Below, in pieces: positions 6,742-14,401 of a DNA stretch of 64,000 bases. The translations under genes and the position numbers were made by a program. Numbering within the stretch: the stretch's first letter is position 1; every line of letters starts with the position of its first letter. Source of the stretch: Bradyrhizobium liaoningense (lineage in GTDB: Bacteria; Pseudomonadota; Alphaproteobacteria; Rhizobiales; Xanthobacteraceae); contig NZ_JAFCJT010000012.1 in assembly GCF_018130785.1 (NCBI RefSeq), positions 147,842 through 211,841 of the forward strand, read 5' to 3'. The notes beneath the pieces were generated by a model. That model did not search any database and was not told the origin of the DNA. It was given only the letters and a program-made list of their open reading frames with translations.

Positions 6742-8578
6742 GTTTGCCGGCGTCCGGGTCGAGCCCGAGCGTACGGCCCGGGAAGCCGGCGGCGTCGAAA
6801 TAACGCTGGCTGCCGACGCGCTGGACGTTGAGCACGGTCTCAAGACCGTTCTCCGACTTCTTCTTCGACCTCTCCACGCTCTTGTACGCCTTCGGCACGA
6901 TGCCGTTGGGCAGCGCCTCCGACATCACGCGGCCGACGAGGCCGCCGTTCTGCGAACCGCGCAAACCGAGGAGATGGGCGGACGTCATGCCGACGTCGGC
7001 GTTGCTGACCGGGATCTCGCTGACATAGCCGGCTTTGAAGTCCGGACCGATCGCGGCCATGAAGTTCATGGTGTCGCCGCGGCTGAAGCTGCCATGCATA
7101 CCCTGGCCCTGGCGCAGCACGGTGTCGGCGACCTGCACCGAGCAGTTGGTCGGTGCTTCGCCGCAATCGCTGGCATAGGAGCGGAAGTTGACGACGATCG
7201 ACGGCGTCGGCGTCGCCGACTTGCCGCGCAGATTGAGGCTCGACAGTGGCAGCGTGCCCGGGAACCGGCCGAGTGAGTCCTCGACGAACAGGCCGGAGAC
7301 GTAGTCCTGCTCGAGCAGCGCCTTGATCGTTTTCGCCGCCAGCTTCTTGTCCTTGCTCGGCAGATAGATGAGGTCCGAACCGCCATTGGTGGCGACGACG
7401 ACGTCGGGCTTGGCCGGATCCTTGCCGAGCACGCCATTGCCGGCCTTCGGATGCTTGTTGCCTTCAACCTTCGCATTCTTGTCGTTGGGATCGAACAGCG
7501 GCAGATCGAGCGCTTTCGCAAGGTCGATCGCCAGAAAGCCCATCGGCAGGAAGTCCTTCGGCGTATCGTCATAGCTGAGCTTGGCCGAGGGACTGGTCTT
7601 GCTTTCCTTGGAGATGGTCGAGAAGCCGTGGTCGGCCTGGACCATGATGTTGGTGTTGGCGGCGAGTCCGAGCTCGTCCAGCGCCCTGCGCAACTGGGCG
7701 AGGTTGTCGTCGGCGTTCTTGATGCCAGCCATCGAGGTCGGCCCGTTGATGCCGGGCTTGATCTGGTTGAGGCTGTCGCCGGTGTTGTGCTGGCTGCCGT
7801 CGGGATCGCGCGACCAGAACACCAGCACGAAGGGCTTGTTGCGGGCCTTGAACATCGGCAGCACCACCTTGGTGGCGACGTCGGCGAAATAGGCCTGCTG
7901 TGCGACGTTGGCGACAATGGTGCCGGGCGTCTTGGCATCGCCGGCCTTGCTGTTGTCGCCGCGCGGGGGCGTTGCGAGGGGCAGGCCGGCCTTGGTCAGC
8001 GCCGCCCTCACCTCGTCCGACAGCGCCACGCCGTTCTTGCCGCCTGTGGAGTCGTCGAACACGACCGAATGCAGGCCGGGCTTTTCGGGCTTGTCGGTGT
8101 GGTCGAACTGATAGGTCGGGCCGACCTTGCCGATCGCCGCGGTGCTGAGGCCCTTGTCGCGGGCCATCTTCAAAATGGTCTCTTCGTTGAGATAGTCGCC
8201 CTTGAAATGCTCGTCGATGTCGCCCAGCACGGCGTCGTTCTCGATGAAGGGGACCACGGTGTCGCCAGCGGGGACGGACGTGTAGTTGGTCCAGATCGTG
8301 TTGGAGAATACGCCGGTATCGCCGAGATAATGGCCGGTCGACATCGCCGAGCCGTTGGCCATGGTGAAGGTCGGGAAGAGGGAGTGCGGGTTCTTGAAGT
8401 TGACGCCCTTGTCGCGGACCTCGGCCATCGCCGGCGCCGTTTCAGGAGTGACCTTCAGCGCGCGCAGACCGTCGGGAATGAACAGGATCAGGTTACGGGG
8501 CGTGTTGTTCTGGGCGGAGGCAAATCCGGTGGACAGCACTGTCAGTCCGGCGGACAGCAACACCAGTGAACGGCGCAT
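6722..8578 (-). CDS. secreted alkaline-phosphatase-superfamily protein (type I phosphodiesterase/nucleotide pyrophosphatase-like)
   Basis: 618 residues from ATG 8578, which has AGGAG seven bases upstream (a TTG sits just before it). Signal peptide MRRSLVLLSAGLTVLSTGFASAQ, so exported. The core begins PRNLILFIPDGLRALKVTPETAPAM, with the metal-binding Asp of the superfamily, then NPHSLFPTFTMANGSAMSTGHYLGDTG where the Thr nucleophile is expected, and later NIMVQADHGFSTI (Asp-His ligands) and QGMHGSFSRGDTMNFMAAIGPDFK (His ligand). Likely a periplasmic phosphohydrolase or phosphodiesterase; the substrate is not evident. Monocistronic, with no Pho box found by eye. Confidence 0.88.
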   Translation of the reverse strand: MRRSLVLLSAGLTVLSTGFASAQNNTPRNLILFIPDGLRALKVTPETAPAMAEVRDKGVNFKNPHSLFPTFTMANGSAMSTGHYLGDTGVFSNTIWTNYTSVPAGDTVVPFIENDAVLGDIDEHFKGDYLNEETILKMARDKGLSTAAIGKVGPTYQFDHTDKPEKPGLHSVVFDDSTGGKNGVALSDEVRAALTKAGLPLATPPRGDNSKAGDAKTPGTIVANVAQQAYFADVATKVVLPMFKARNKPFVLVFWSRDPDGSQHNTGDSLNQIKPGINGPTSMAGIKNADDNLAQLRRALDELGLAANTNIMVQADHGFSTISKESKTSPSAKLSYDDTPKDFLPMGFLAIDLAKALDLPLFDPNDKNAKVEGNKHPKAGNGVLGKDPAKPDVVVATNGGSDLIYLPSKDKKLAAKTIKALLEQDYVSGLFVEDSLGRFPGTLPLSSLNLRGKSATPTPSIVVNFRSYASDCGEAPTNCSVQVADTVLRQGQGMHGSFSRGDTMNFMAAIGPDFKAGYVSEIPVSNADVGMTSAHLLGLRGSQNGGLVGRVMSEALPNGIVPKAYKSVERSKKKSENGLETVLNVQRVGSQRYFDAAGFPGRTLGLDPDAGKQKTAGK

Positions 8579-8717
8579 CAAAATCTCCTAGCGGTGAGGC
8601 GGCTTGGCCGCCGACCGCGGCCCCCGGCAATCGTTTAGTTTTGCTGTATGACAGTTTTGTTACAAGGCCCGCTGCGCATGCAAGAGGGCTGGGGAGGGGC
8701 CTCATTGTCACGGACTC

Positions 8718-8795
8718 GTCATTGCGAGCGCAGCGAAGCAATCCAGAGTCTTTCCGCGGAGGCATTCTGGATTGCTCCGCTGCGCTCGCAATGAC
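8718..8795. repeat. interspersed inverted repeat, copy 1
   Basis: GTCATTGCGAGCGCAGCG at the left end and its complement CGCTGCGCTCGCAATGAC at the right end flank CAATCCAGA...TCTGGATTG, giving a long stem over about 78 bases. A second complete copy lies at 60043-60127 and a right-end fragment at 40156-40172. From memory this is a frequent repeat in Bradyrhizobium intergenic DNA. The 8579-8883 stretch holds this repeat and a terminator but no gene. Confidence 0.85.
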
Positions 8796-8844
8796 GGAGG
8801 TTCGAGGCGACGGTGGCGTTTCGCAACTGGCAATGCGCACGCCG

Positions 8845-8881
8845 CAAAAGAAAGACCCGCCGCTCGATCAAGCGGCGGGTC
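8845..8881 (-). terminator. rho-independent terminator of the small 8884-9096 gene
   Basis: Read on the minus strand: an 11-bp stem (GACCCGCCGCT at 8854-8864 with AGCGGCGGGTC at 8871-8881), a six-base loop, then TTTCTTTT. It starts three bases after the stop codon of the small minus-strand frame at 8884, which is the main support that this frame is a real gene. Confidence 0.82.
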
Positions 8882-8883
8882 CT

Positions 8884-9096
8884 TCAACAAAATTCGCGCC
8901 ACCAGCTGCGATAGACGCCCGTCAGCGTGCCGTTGTTGTTTCCTTCCGGTCCGACATCGCCCTGAGTTGAACTCGGTGTCGGATGGTCGGAGCCGTTCAG
9001 CGCACCGTACGATCCGGCCGCATCGCGATAATACGCGCGCGGCCGAACCGGCTCATGCGATGGGGAGCGTTCCGGACGCATTCGGATCCGCGCCAT
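8884..9096 (-). CDS. small hypothetical protein (70 aa)
   Basis: From ATG 9096, with GGAG three bases upstream (rather close); ATG 9081 is an alternative. Sequence features: an Arg/Pro-rich start, PRAYYRDAAGSYGALNGSD, then a Gly/Asn/Ser-rich middle (GDVGPEGNNNGTLTG) and an aromatic end (VYRSWWREFC). No signal peptide or membrane helix. An intrinsic terminator directly after the stop supports it being expressed. I do not recognise a family. Confidence 0.55.
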   Translation of the reverse strand: MARIRMRPERSPSHEPVRPRAYYRDAAGSYGALNGSDHPTPSSTQGDVGPEGNNNGTLTGVYRSWWREFC

Positions 9097-9298
9097 CAAC
9101 TCCGATCAACTGGTTATGAAGTATCGCTTCTGGAGCGAAGTGCCTGAAATCAACGGGAAATTCCGGGCGTTCTGCCGCACCCCGTTTCCTGGTAATCCCG
9201 TGCCTTAACCAACAATTAATTATACGTTTGCGGGTGGGTGACAGCCCGGCCTAGCGTGCGGTGGGGAGCGGCCGAAGCCAAACGAGTTGGTGCGTATC

Positions 9299-9772
9299 AT
9301 GATGTCCAGATCACACGGCAGATCACTTGGCAGATCACTTGGGGCCTTGTTCGCCTCGCTCAGCGCAGCCGCGCTGCTCCTTGCCCCCAGCGACAGTTTT
9401 GCACGGCCCGGCGGCGCCGCGCCGCATGGCGTGACAGGCGTTGCGCCATCCGGCCCGATGGCGCGGCCGCCGATGGCGCCGGGCGCCCGGTTCCGCGGGC
9501 GTAATACACCCTGGGTCTATTGGCCGGGCGGCGGCGGCTTCTTCTACGACAACCCTGGTTACAGCCAGCCCTTCGTCGATGCCGGCCAGCCCGTCTCCAC
9601 CGACGTGCGCTACACCTACACCTATGACGTTCCCTGGGACTGGACGCATCGCTTCCCGCCGAACGTCGTGCCGTCCGACCGGCCTTACGTGCCGAGCTGC
9701 CCGACGGAGCAGGTGACGGTGCCCGGCCGTGGTGGCGGCGAGCACACCGTCAATATCATGCGCTGCTACTGA
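9299..9772 (+). CDS. secreted hypothetical protein, Pro/Gly/Tyr-rich
   Basis: 157 residues from ATG 9299 (ATG 9302 also possible; GAGTTGG upstream). Signal peptide: basic start, then LGALFASLSAAALLLAPSDSFA, cleaved before RPGGAAP. The mature part is rich in Pro and Gly (GPMARPPMAPGARFRGRNTPWVYWPGGGGFFYDNPGY), then STDVRYTYTYDVPWDW, and has two Cys (PSCPTEQ and the last CY) that could form a disulfide. Likely a periplasmic or surface protein of unknown role. Confidence 0.78.
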   Translation: MMSRSHGRSLGRSLGALFASLSAAALLLAPSDSFARPGGAAPHGVTGVAPSGPMARPPMAPGARFRGRNTPWVYWPGGGGFFYDNPGYSQPFVDAGQPVSTDVRYTYTYDVPWDWTHRFPPNVVPSDRPYVPSCPTEQVTVPGRGGGEHTVNIMRCY

Positions 9773-9790
9773 GCGGCGTAGTCGCTTTTT

Positions 9791-9839
9791 GAGCATGATC
9801 GCTTCGGAAAACCGCTTCACACTTTTCCGGATCATGCTC
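9791..9839. repeat. interspersed palindromic repeat (GAGCATGATC...GATCATGCTC type)
   Basis: GAGCATGATC (9791-9800) and GATCATGCTC (9830-9839) bracket TTCGGAAAACCGCTTCACAC then TTTTCCG, whose GGAAAA/TTTTCC parts also pair. I recall this element as very common in Bradyrhizobium and Rhodopseudomonas. It lies between convergent genes and ends on the acetyltransferase stop codon, so it may also serve as a terminator. Confidence 0.7.
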
Positions 9840-10681
9840 TAGCCCAGCTCAAAACTGGTCACGCCGAAGACGCGGTCGATCCGCAGCGGCGTGATTGCGC
9901 CCGTGTACATCCGCGCCGTCTCGAACACCGGCTTGAGCCCGAGCGATTCCGCGAGCGCGATCGCCTCGCGATTGACGGCGGGGACGTCGAGGAAGACTTC
10001 GCCGCCGCCTGTGCTTGCCAGCAGGGCCTGCACGATCGCGTCCGCCGCCCCACGGTCGTCGGCGACGAGCGGGCCGATCTTGTGGCCGGTCCGGCAGGGC
10101 CGGATCACGCCCCATGCGGCGAGCTTGCCGTCGCGCAGCAGCGCGCGGCCGAGATGGCCTGATGCCTTGATCCAGGCGCGCAGGAAGGCGCTGCGCGGCG
10201 CTGGGAAGACGGTCGCGTCGTCGGCTTCAACGAGCGCGAATGGGATATTGTCGAGCGTGACTATATTGGCGGGCGGCCTCAGTGGCGCGGCGACGATGCC
10301 GCCGTAGCGGATATTGGCGTAGGCAAGCTGGAAGCCGGACTTTTTGTAGTTGTCCTGCTGCGCCACGACGCCGTCGAGCCCGATCACGCGTGTGCCCGCA
10401 TGCGCGATCGCCGCGTTCCAGATGCGCAGGCCGTGGCCCGCGCCGCGAAAGCCTGCGCGCACGATGTAGAAGCCGAGGAAGGCGAAGCGATCATCGTAAT
10501 TGACGCAGGAGACGGTCGCGACCGGCTCGCCGTCGATCTCGCCGACGAAGAAACCCTTTGCATCCGGGATCGCGAAACAGGTGGCGTCCGACAGGCCCGG
10601 ATTCCAGCCCTCGGCCGCGGCCCAGTCGACGGCGATGGCGATCTCCTCGGGGCGCAAGTTGCGGATCTGCAGATCGCTCAT
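9839..10681 (-). CDS. GNAT-family N-acetyltransferase (two-domain, YitH-like)
   Basis: 280 residues. The N-terminal half has the GNAT fold: IRNLRPEEIAIAVDWAAAEGWNPG at the start, then LGFYIVRAGFRGAGHGLRIWNAAI, where R-x-x-G-x-G/H is the acetyl-CoA pyrophosphate loop. The C-terminal half (about 150-280, HLGRALLRDGKLAAWGVIRPCRTGHKIGPLVADD...LGLKPVFETARMYTG) is the second domain seen in YitH/DUF1248-like acetyltransferases. Transfers acetyl from acetyl-CoA to an unknown amine. Monocistronic, divergent from the SDR gene. Confidence 0.88.
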   Translation of the reverse strand: MSDLQIRNLRPEEIAIAVDWAAAEGWNPGLSDATCFAIPDAKGFFVGEIDGEPVATVSCVNYDDRFAFLGFYIVRAGFRGAGHGLRIWNAAIAHAGTRVIGLDGVVAQQDNYKKSGFQLAYANIRYGGIVAAPLRPPANIVTLDNIPFALVEADDATVFPAPRSAFLRAWIKASGHLGRALLRDGKLAAWGVIRPCRTGHKIGPLVADDRGAADAIVQALLASTGGGEVFLDVPAVNREAIALAESLGLKPVFETARMYTGAITPLRIDRVFGVTSFELG

Positions 10682-10793
10682 GACGGATGCCTTGACGGAT
10701 GCCTTGGGCGGTGGACCTGGCGGCAGGTCCGGCGGTAGAAGGCCTCATGATAGGCCGGGCTCGGGGCTCGCCTCAACACAGGGATGATCCGTC

Positions 10794-11498
10794 ATGGCAG
10801 CAGAGAAGGTCGCACTGGTCACCGCCGGTGGCAGCGGCATGGGCGCAGGGGTTGCGCGGCGGCTCGCGGCCGACGGCTTTCGCGTCGGGATCCTGTCGTC
10901 CTCCGGCAAGGGCGAGGCGCTGGCAGTCGAGCTCGGCGGCCTCGGCGTCACCGGCTCCAACAAGTCGAACGATGATCTGAAGCGGCTCGTCGACGGGGCG
11001 ATGGCCAAATGGGGACGCATCGACGTGCTCGTCAACAGCGCCGGCCACGGGCCGCGCGCGGCGATCACGGAGATCACCGACGAGCAGTGGCACACCGGCC
11101 TCGACACGTATCTCCTCAACGTGATCCGGCCGACCCGGCTGGTGACGCCGGTGATGCAGGCGCAGAAGAGCGGCGCCATCATCAACATCTCGACCGCCTG
11201 GGCATTCGAGCCGAGCGCAATGTTTCCGACCTCTGCGGTGTTCCGCGCCGGCCTTGCCGCCTTCACCAAGATCTTCACCGACACCCATGCCGCCGACAAC
11301 ATCCGCATGAACAACGTTCTGCCGGGCTGGATCGACAGCCTGCCGCAGACCGACGCGCGGCGCGACAGTGTGCCGATGAAGCGCTACGGCAAGGTCGAGG
11401 AGATCGCGGCGACGGTCGCGTTCCTGGCATCTGACGGTGCGGCCTACATCACCGGCCAGAATATCCGCGTCGACGGCGGACTGACGCGATCGGTGTGA
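10794..11498 (+). CDS. short-chain dehydrogenase/reductase (SDR)
   Basis: 234 residues. NAD(P)-binding TAGGSGMGAGVARRLA (TGxxxGxG variant) near residue 8, LVNSAGHGPRA (NxAG) about 80-90, catalytic Ser in INISTAWAFEPSAMFPTSAVFRAGLAAFTK. The usual YxxxK is not standard here: the Tyr position appears as Phe (FPTSAVFRAGLAAFTK), so catalysis may be altered or the enzyme degenerate. The C-terminal AAYITGQNIRVDGGLTRSV is typical. Substrate unknown; no operon partner. Confidence 0.88.
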   Translation: MAAEKVALVTAGGSGMGAGVARRLAADGFRVGILSSSGKGEALAVELGGLGVTGSNKSNDDLKRLVDGAMAKWGRIDVLVNSAGHGPRAAITEITDEQWHTGLDTYLLNVIRPTRLVTPVMQAQKSGAIINISTAWAFEPSAMFPTSAVFRAGLAAFTKIFTDTHAADNIRMNNVLPGWIDSLPQTDARRDSVPMKRYGKVEEIAATVAFLASDGAAYITGQNIRVDGGLTRSV

Positions 11499-11776
11499 GT
11501 CGGCGCGCGGCTTCGCTCCGCCATTCTGGTGCACTTGTCGTAACGCGACGCGCGGCCTGCGCGGTGCGCCGCTGCGGCGAGGCGGCGCGTGGCGTTTGGG
11601 TCACACTCACCACTGGTCTTGCGCGATAAGTCACCGACTACGTCACAGTCCATACGAACTGCGCCGCAGGCCGAGACGAACGGACGTCCTCCGCCTATTC
11701 CCAAACCGCGCGGTAAGGCTCCCACCAGCGCGCATCGAAAACGTGAGATCAAGCGCGTGGGGGAATGGAGATTGGA

Positions 11777-12610
11777 ATGAAGAAGCTTTTGCTGGCGGTC
11801 GCTTCGATTGTGCTCGGCACCGCATCCGTGCAGGCGGCCGACCTCGCGGCGCAATACACCAAGGCGCCGATCATGGCGCCTGTCTACAACTGGACGGGTT
11901 TCTACGTCGGCGGCAATGTCGGCGGGCAGTGGGGCGACTCTGATCTGAACACCTCGACGGTGTTCTCTCCGACCGGCTATTTTGCGGCGAGCAGCGTCCC
12001 CGCCATCAACACGGTCGGCGCCCAGGGCGTCAACAGCTCCAGCGTGACCGGCGGCTTTACCGCGGGCTACAACTGGCAGGTCAACCACGCCGTGCTCGGC
12101 CTCGAAGGTGACATCAACTATTTCGGTTTCAAGGGCAGCGCGACGGGCTCTGCGCTCTATCCCTGCTGCGCCCCGACAGGCTTTACCGTGTCGTCGTCGG
12201 TCTCGGCCGATTGGCTCGCCACCATCCGCGGCCGCATCGGCTTCCTCGCGGCTCCGACCTGGCTGCTCTATGCGACGGGCGGCGCGGCGATCTCCGAGGT
12301 GAAGGGCAATTTCAATTTCACCGACACGTTCTCAGCCGCGACCGAGTCCGCCACGATCCGCGACACGCGCCTCGGCTGGACCGCAGGCGTCGGCACCGAA
12401 TATGCCTTCGGCGGCGGCTGGTCGCTCAAGGCCGAATATCTCTACGTCGATCTCGGCCGCGCCACGGCGACCAGCACCAATCTGGTCGGCTTTGCCGGAA
12501 CGACGCCATTTCCGAGCAATGTCTACACCCACTCGGTCGATCTCAAGTCGAACATCGTGCGCGTCGGCGTGAACTACAAGTTCGGCGGACCGGTCGTCGC
12601 CAGGTACTGA
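11777..12610 (+). CDS. outer-membrane beta-barrel protein (Omp25/31, RopB-like)
   Basis: 277 residues from ATG 11777 (GGAG about six bases upstream); an in-frame ATG at 11765 would add four. Signal peptide MKKLLLAVASIVLGTASVQA cut before ADLAAQYTKAPIMAPVYNWTGFYVGGNVGG, the standard opening of rhizobial Omp31-like porins. Alternating hydrophobic strands follow, with GLEGDINYFGFKG, GRIGFLAAPTWLLYATGGAAISEV and GAEYAFGGGWSLKAEYLYVDLG-like segments, ending GVNYKFGGPVVARY with a terminal aromatic for BAM recognition. The long upstream gap (11499-11776) should hold its promoter. Followed by an intrinsic terminator. Confidence 0.93.
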   Translation: MKKLLLAVASIVLGTASVQAADLAAQYTKAPIMAPVYNWTGFYVGGNVGGQWGDSDLNTSTVFSPTGYFAASSVPAINTVGAQGVNSSSVTGGFTAGYNWQVNHAVLGLEGDINYFGFKGSATGSALYPCCAPTGFTVSSSVSADWLATIRGRIGFLAAPTWLLYATGGAAISEVKGNFNFTDTFSAATESATIRDTRLGWTAGVGTEYAFGGGWSLKAEYLYVDLGRATATSTNLVGFAGTTPFPSNVYTHSVDLKSNIVRVGVNYKFGGPVVARY

Positions 12611-12635
12611 GCATCCCGTTCCGATCCTGGCGTGG

Positions 12636-12665
12636 AAAGCCCCGGCTCTGCCGGGGCTTTCTGTT
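12636..12665 (+). terminator. rho-independent terminator after the porin gene
   Basis: AAAGCCCCGG (12636-12645), loop CTCTG, CCGGGGCTTT (12651-12660), then CTGTTT. A 10-bp perfect stem 25 bases past the porin stop; it can also act leftwards for the convergent serine hydrolase gene. Confidence 0.85.
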
Positions 12666-12678
12666 TCTGCGGGCATGT

Positions 12679-13842
12679 TCAGCGCGAGGCCACGAGCTTG
12701 GCCAATGCAGGCAGGATCTTGTAGCGAACGATCTCATGCGGATATTCGCCGCGATTGGCGAGCAGGACCATGGCGATCCGTCGCGCCGGCACAAGACCGA
12801 GATAGCCGGAGGCGTTGTTGAGGCCGCCCGGCTTGTCGACGATGGTGACGCCGGGAAGGCGCACATTCTCCCAGGCCATCGCCTCACCGAACTTGTCGTC
12901 AACCCGGAAAACTTCGCGTTGAGCCAGCCGCAACGCCTCGCGCAAATGCGGATCGATCGAGCGGCCGTCGACGTTGGCGGCGACGAATGCCGCGAGATCG
13001 CGGGCCGAAGAGAACATCTGGCCCGTGCCGGGAAAGTCAAAATAGCTTTGCTGGTTGCCGGGTGGCCCGATCGGCATGCCCTGATCCGAATAGCCCTGGA
13101 CCACGCGCTGCATCCAAGCCGCATCCATGACGGCGCGGTCGTCCTCGCCGCGTTCGGGCACGGAGGTCGCATTCATGCCAAGCGGTTTGAGGATCCGCTG
13201 ATCGAACAGTGTTGCGATCGGGGCGCCGTAGCAGCGCTCGAGCACGAGCTGAATCAGCACGTAACAGGCATGGCTGTAGATGCGCTGCTTGCCGGGCGCT
13301 TCGCCGGCCTGCGGCTTCCAGGCGTTGAACATCTCGATGAATTGCGCCCGCGAAAAAGAGTCGTTCGGCCAGGGCGGATGGTCGGTCGGCAACAGCATGC
13401 CCGACGTGTGCGTGGCGAGCTGGCCGACGGTGACGCGGCGGACATAGTCGCCGGTCAGCTCGGGCAGATATTTTGGCAACGCGTCGTCGAGCCGCAATTC
13501 GCCGCGGAGCGAGCCCAGCGCCACAAGCGTTGCCTCGAAGGGCTTTCTCAGGGAACCGAGGTTGAACAACGTATCCGGTGTGACGGGCCTTCGCGTGGCG
13601 TCGTCGGCAAGGCCATAGTTGAAGAATTCGACATGTCCGCCGGCGTAGAGCGCGGCAGCGAGGCCGCCCGGCTGGTCCGGTGTCATGGTCGGGGCCAGCT
13701 CACCCGCAACGATGTCACGCATCTGCGCGATCATGTCGGAATCCGCCGATGCGCGGCGCGGCCAGGCAAGCGCGAGGGGAACAAGCGCAGCCCGCGCGAG
13801 GGCCCGCCGGGTGAGGTGCGATGAGGTGACAACAGTCGGCAC
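12679..13842 (-). CDS. serine hydrolase of the beta-lactamase (class C/PBP-like) family, exported
   Basis: 387 residues from GTG 13842; the frame is open to a GTG at 13911, and the start is uncertain. The N-terminus TRRALARAALVPLALAWPRRASA looks like a twin-arginine or Sec signal. Active-site SxxK is in NLGSLRKPFEATL; the second motif, normally YxN, reads YSHACY, so His replaces Asn; the third, normally K/H-T-G, appears as KPGGLNN. Such changes are common in esterase/peptidase members, so beta-lactam resistance should not be assumed. Divergent from the ArsR gene, with an ArsR-type operator in between. Confidence 0.85.
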   Translation of the reverse strand: MPTVVTSSHLTRRALARAALVPLALAWPRRASADSDMIAQMRDIVAGELAPTMTPDQPGGLAAALYAGGHVEFFNYGLADDATRRPVTPDTLFNLGSLRKPFEATLVALGSLRGELRLDDALPKYLPELTGDYVRRVTVGQLATHTSGMLLPTDHPPWPNDSFSRAQFIEMFNAWKPQAGEAPGKQRIYSHACYVLIQLVLERCYGAPIATLFDQRILKPLGMNATSVPERGEDDRAVMDAAWMQRVVQGYSDQGMPIGPPGNQQSYFDFPGTGQMFSSARDLAAFVAANVDGRSIDPHLREALRLAQREVFRVDDKFGEAMAWENVRLPGVTIVDKPGGLNNASGYLGLVPARRIAMVLLANRGEYPHEIVRYKILPALAKLVASR

Positions 13843-13953
13843 GGCTCTGACGCATGATGCGATGCGCCCCCAAGATTCTTTTAGCGGGGAGGGCCCCGCA
13901 CCCCAATTCACGATTCCGCGTTGTGGGTTCCCATTGGACCGTGCCGAAATTAC

Positions 13954-13969
13954 TTAGCTTTTTGGCTAA
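13954..13969. promoter_or_regulatory. ArsR-type operator, copy A
   Basis: TTAGC-TTTTTG-GCTAA, an inverted repeat with 5-bp arms and a 6-base spacer. It matches the operator at 14003-14020, the two centres being exactly 50 bp apart (about five helical turns), and lies upstream of the -35 box of the ArsR promoter. Confidence 0.65.
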
Positions 13970-13975
13970 CAATCG

Positions 13976-14004
13976 TTGACGTCAGGCGACGATGACTCTA
14001 TAGT
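13976..14004 (+). promoter_or_regulatory. sigma-70-type promoter of the ArsR gene
   Basis: TTGACG (13976-13981), 17-base spacer, TATAGT (13999-14004). Near consensus. The expected start point, six to eight bases further on, falls at 14010-14012, the A of the start codon, implying a leaderless mRNA. No Shine-Dalgarno sequence precedes the ATG. Confidence 0.7.
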
Positions 14005-14020
14005 TAGCTTCATGGCTAAC
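14003..14020. promoter_or_regulatory. ArsR-type operator, copy B, over the start codon
   Basis: GTTAGC-TTCATG-GCTAAC, perfect 6-bp inverted arms. The spacer contains the ATG at 14012 and the left arm overlaps the -10 box, so binding would block RNA polymerase. Probable autorepression site. Confidence 0.7.
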
Positions 14021-14401
14021 CAATTATCCCAGCTCGACCAGATCTTCGCAGCCCTTGCCGATCCTACTAGGCGGGCGATCGTGATGCGGCTCTGCGCCGG
14101 CGAGGCGTCGGTCGGCGAGCTCGCCGATCCGTTCGAGATGGCGCTGCCGAGCTTCATGAAACACATCCATGTGCTGGAGATGAGCGGGCTCGTCCTGTCG
14201 GAGAAGTCCGGCCGCGTGCGCACCTGTCGCCTCAGCCCCGACGCGCTCGTTGGCGCTGAGGACTGGTTCCAGCAGCAGCGCGCGATCTGGGAGGCCCGGC
14301 TCGACCGGTTCGAGGCCTACGTGATGAAGCTGAAGAAAGAGAAGGAGCGGGCGGTTGCGAAACGGCCGTCCCGTACAACCAAACGGAAAGGTTCCGAGTG
14401 A
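14012..14401 (+). CDS. ArsR-family transcriptional regulator
   Basis: 129 residues. Winged helix from residue 1 to about 90: QLDQIFAALADPTRRAIVMRLCAGEASVGELADPFEMALPSFMKHIHVLEMSGLVLSEKSGRVRTCRLSPDAL, with the classic 'ALADPTRRAI' and recognition helix 'ALPSFMKHIHVLE'. No metal-binding cysteine cluster, so it is the SRPBCC-partner type rather than a metal sensor. Basic tail (AKRPSRTTKRKGSE). Its stop overlaps the next gene's start by one base. The promoter and operator layout (see those entries) points to autorepression and a leaderless transcript. Confidence 0.93.
   Translation: MANQLSQLDQIFAALADPTRRAIVMRLCAGEASVGELADPFEMALPSFMKHIHVLEMSGLVLSEKSGRVRTCRLSPDALVGAEDWFQQQRAIWEARLDRFEAYVMKLKKEKERAVAKRPSRTTKRKGSE

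Noticed and set aside
12211..13824. 537-residue plus-strand frame across the porin end and the serine hydrolase
   Set aside because: It crosses a clear terminator and two genes supported by signal peptides and motifs; no recognisable domain.
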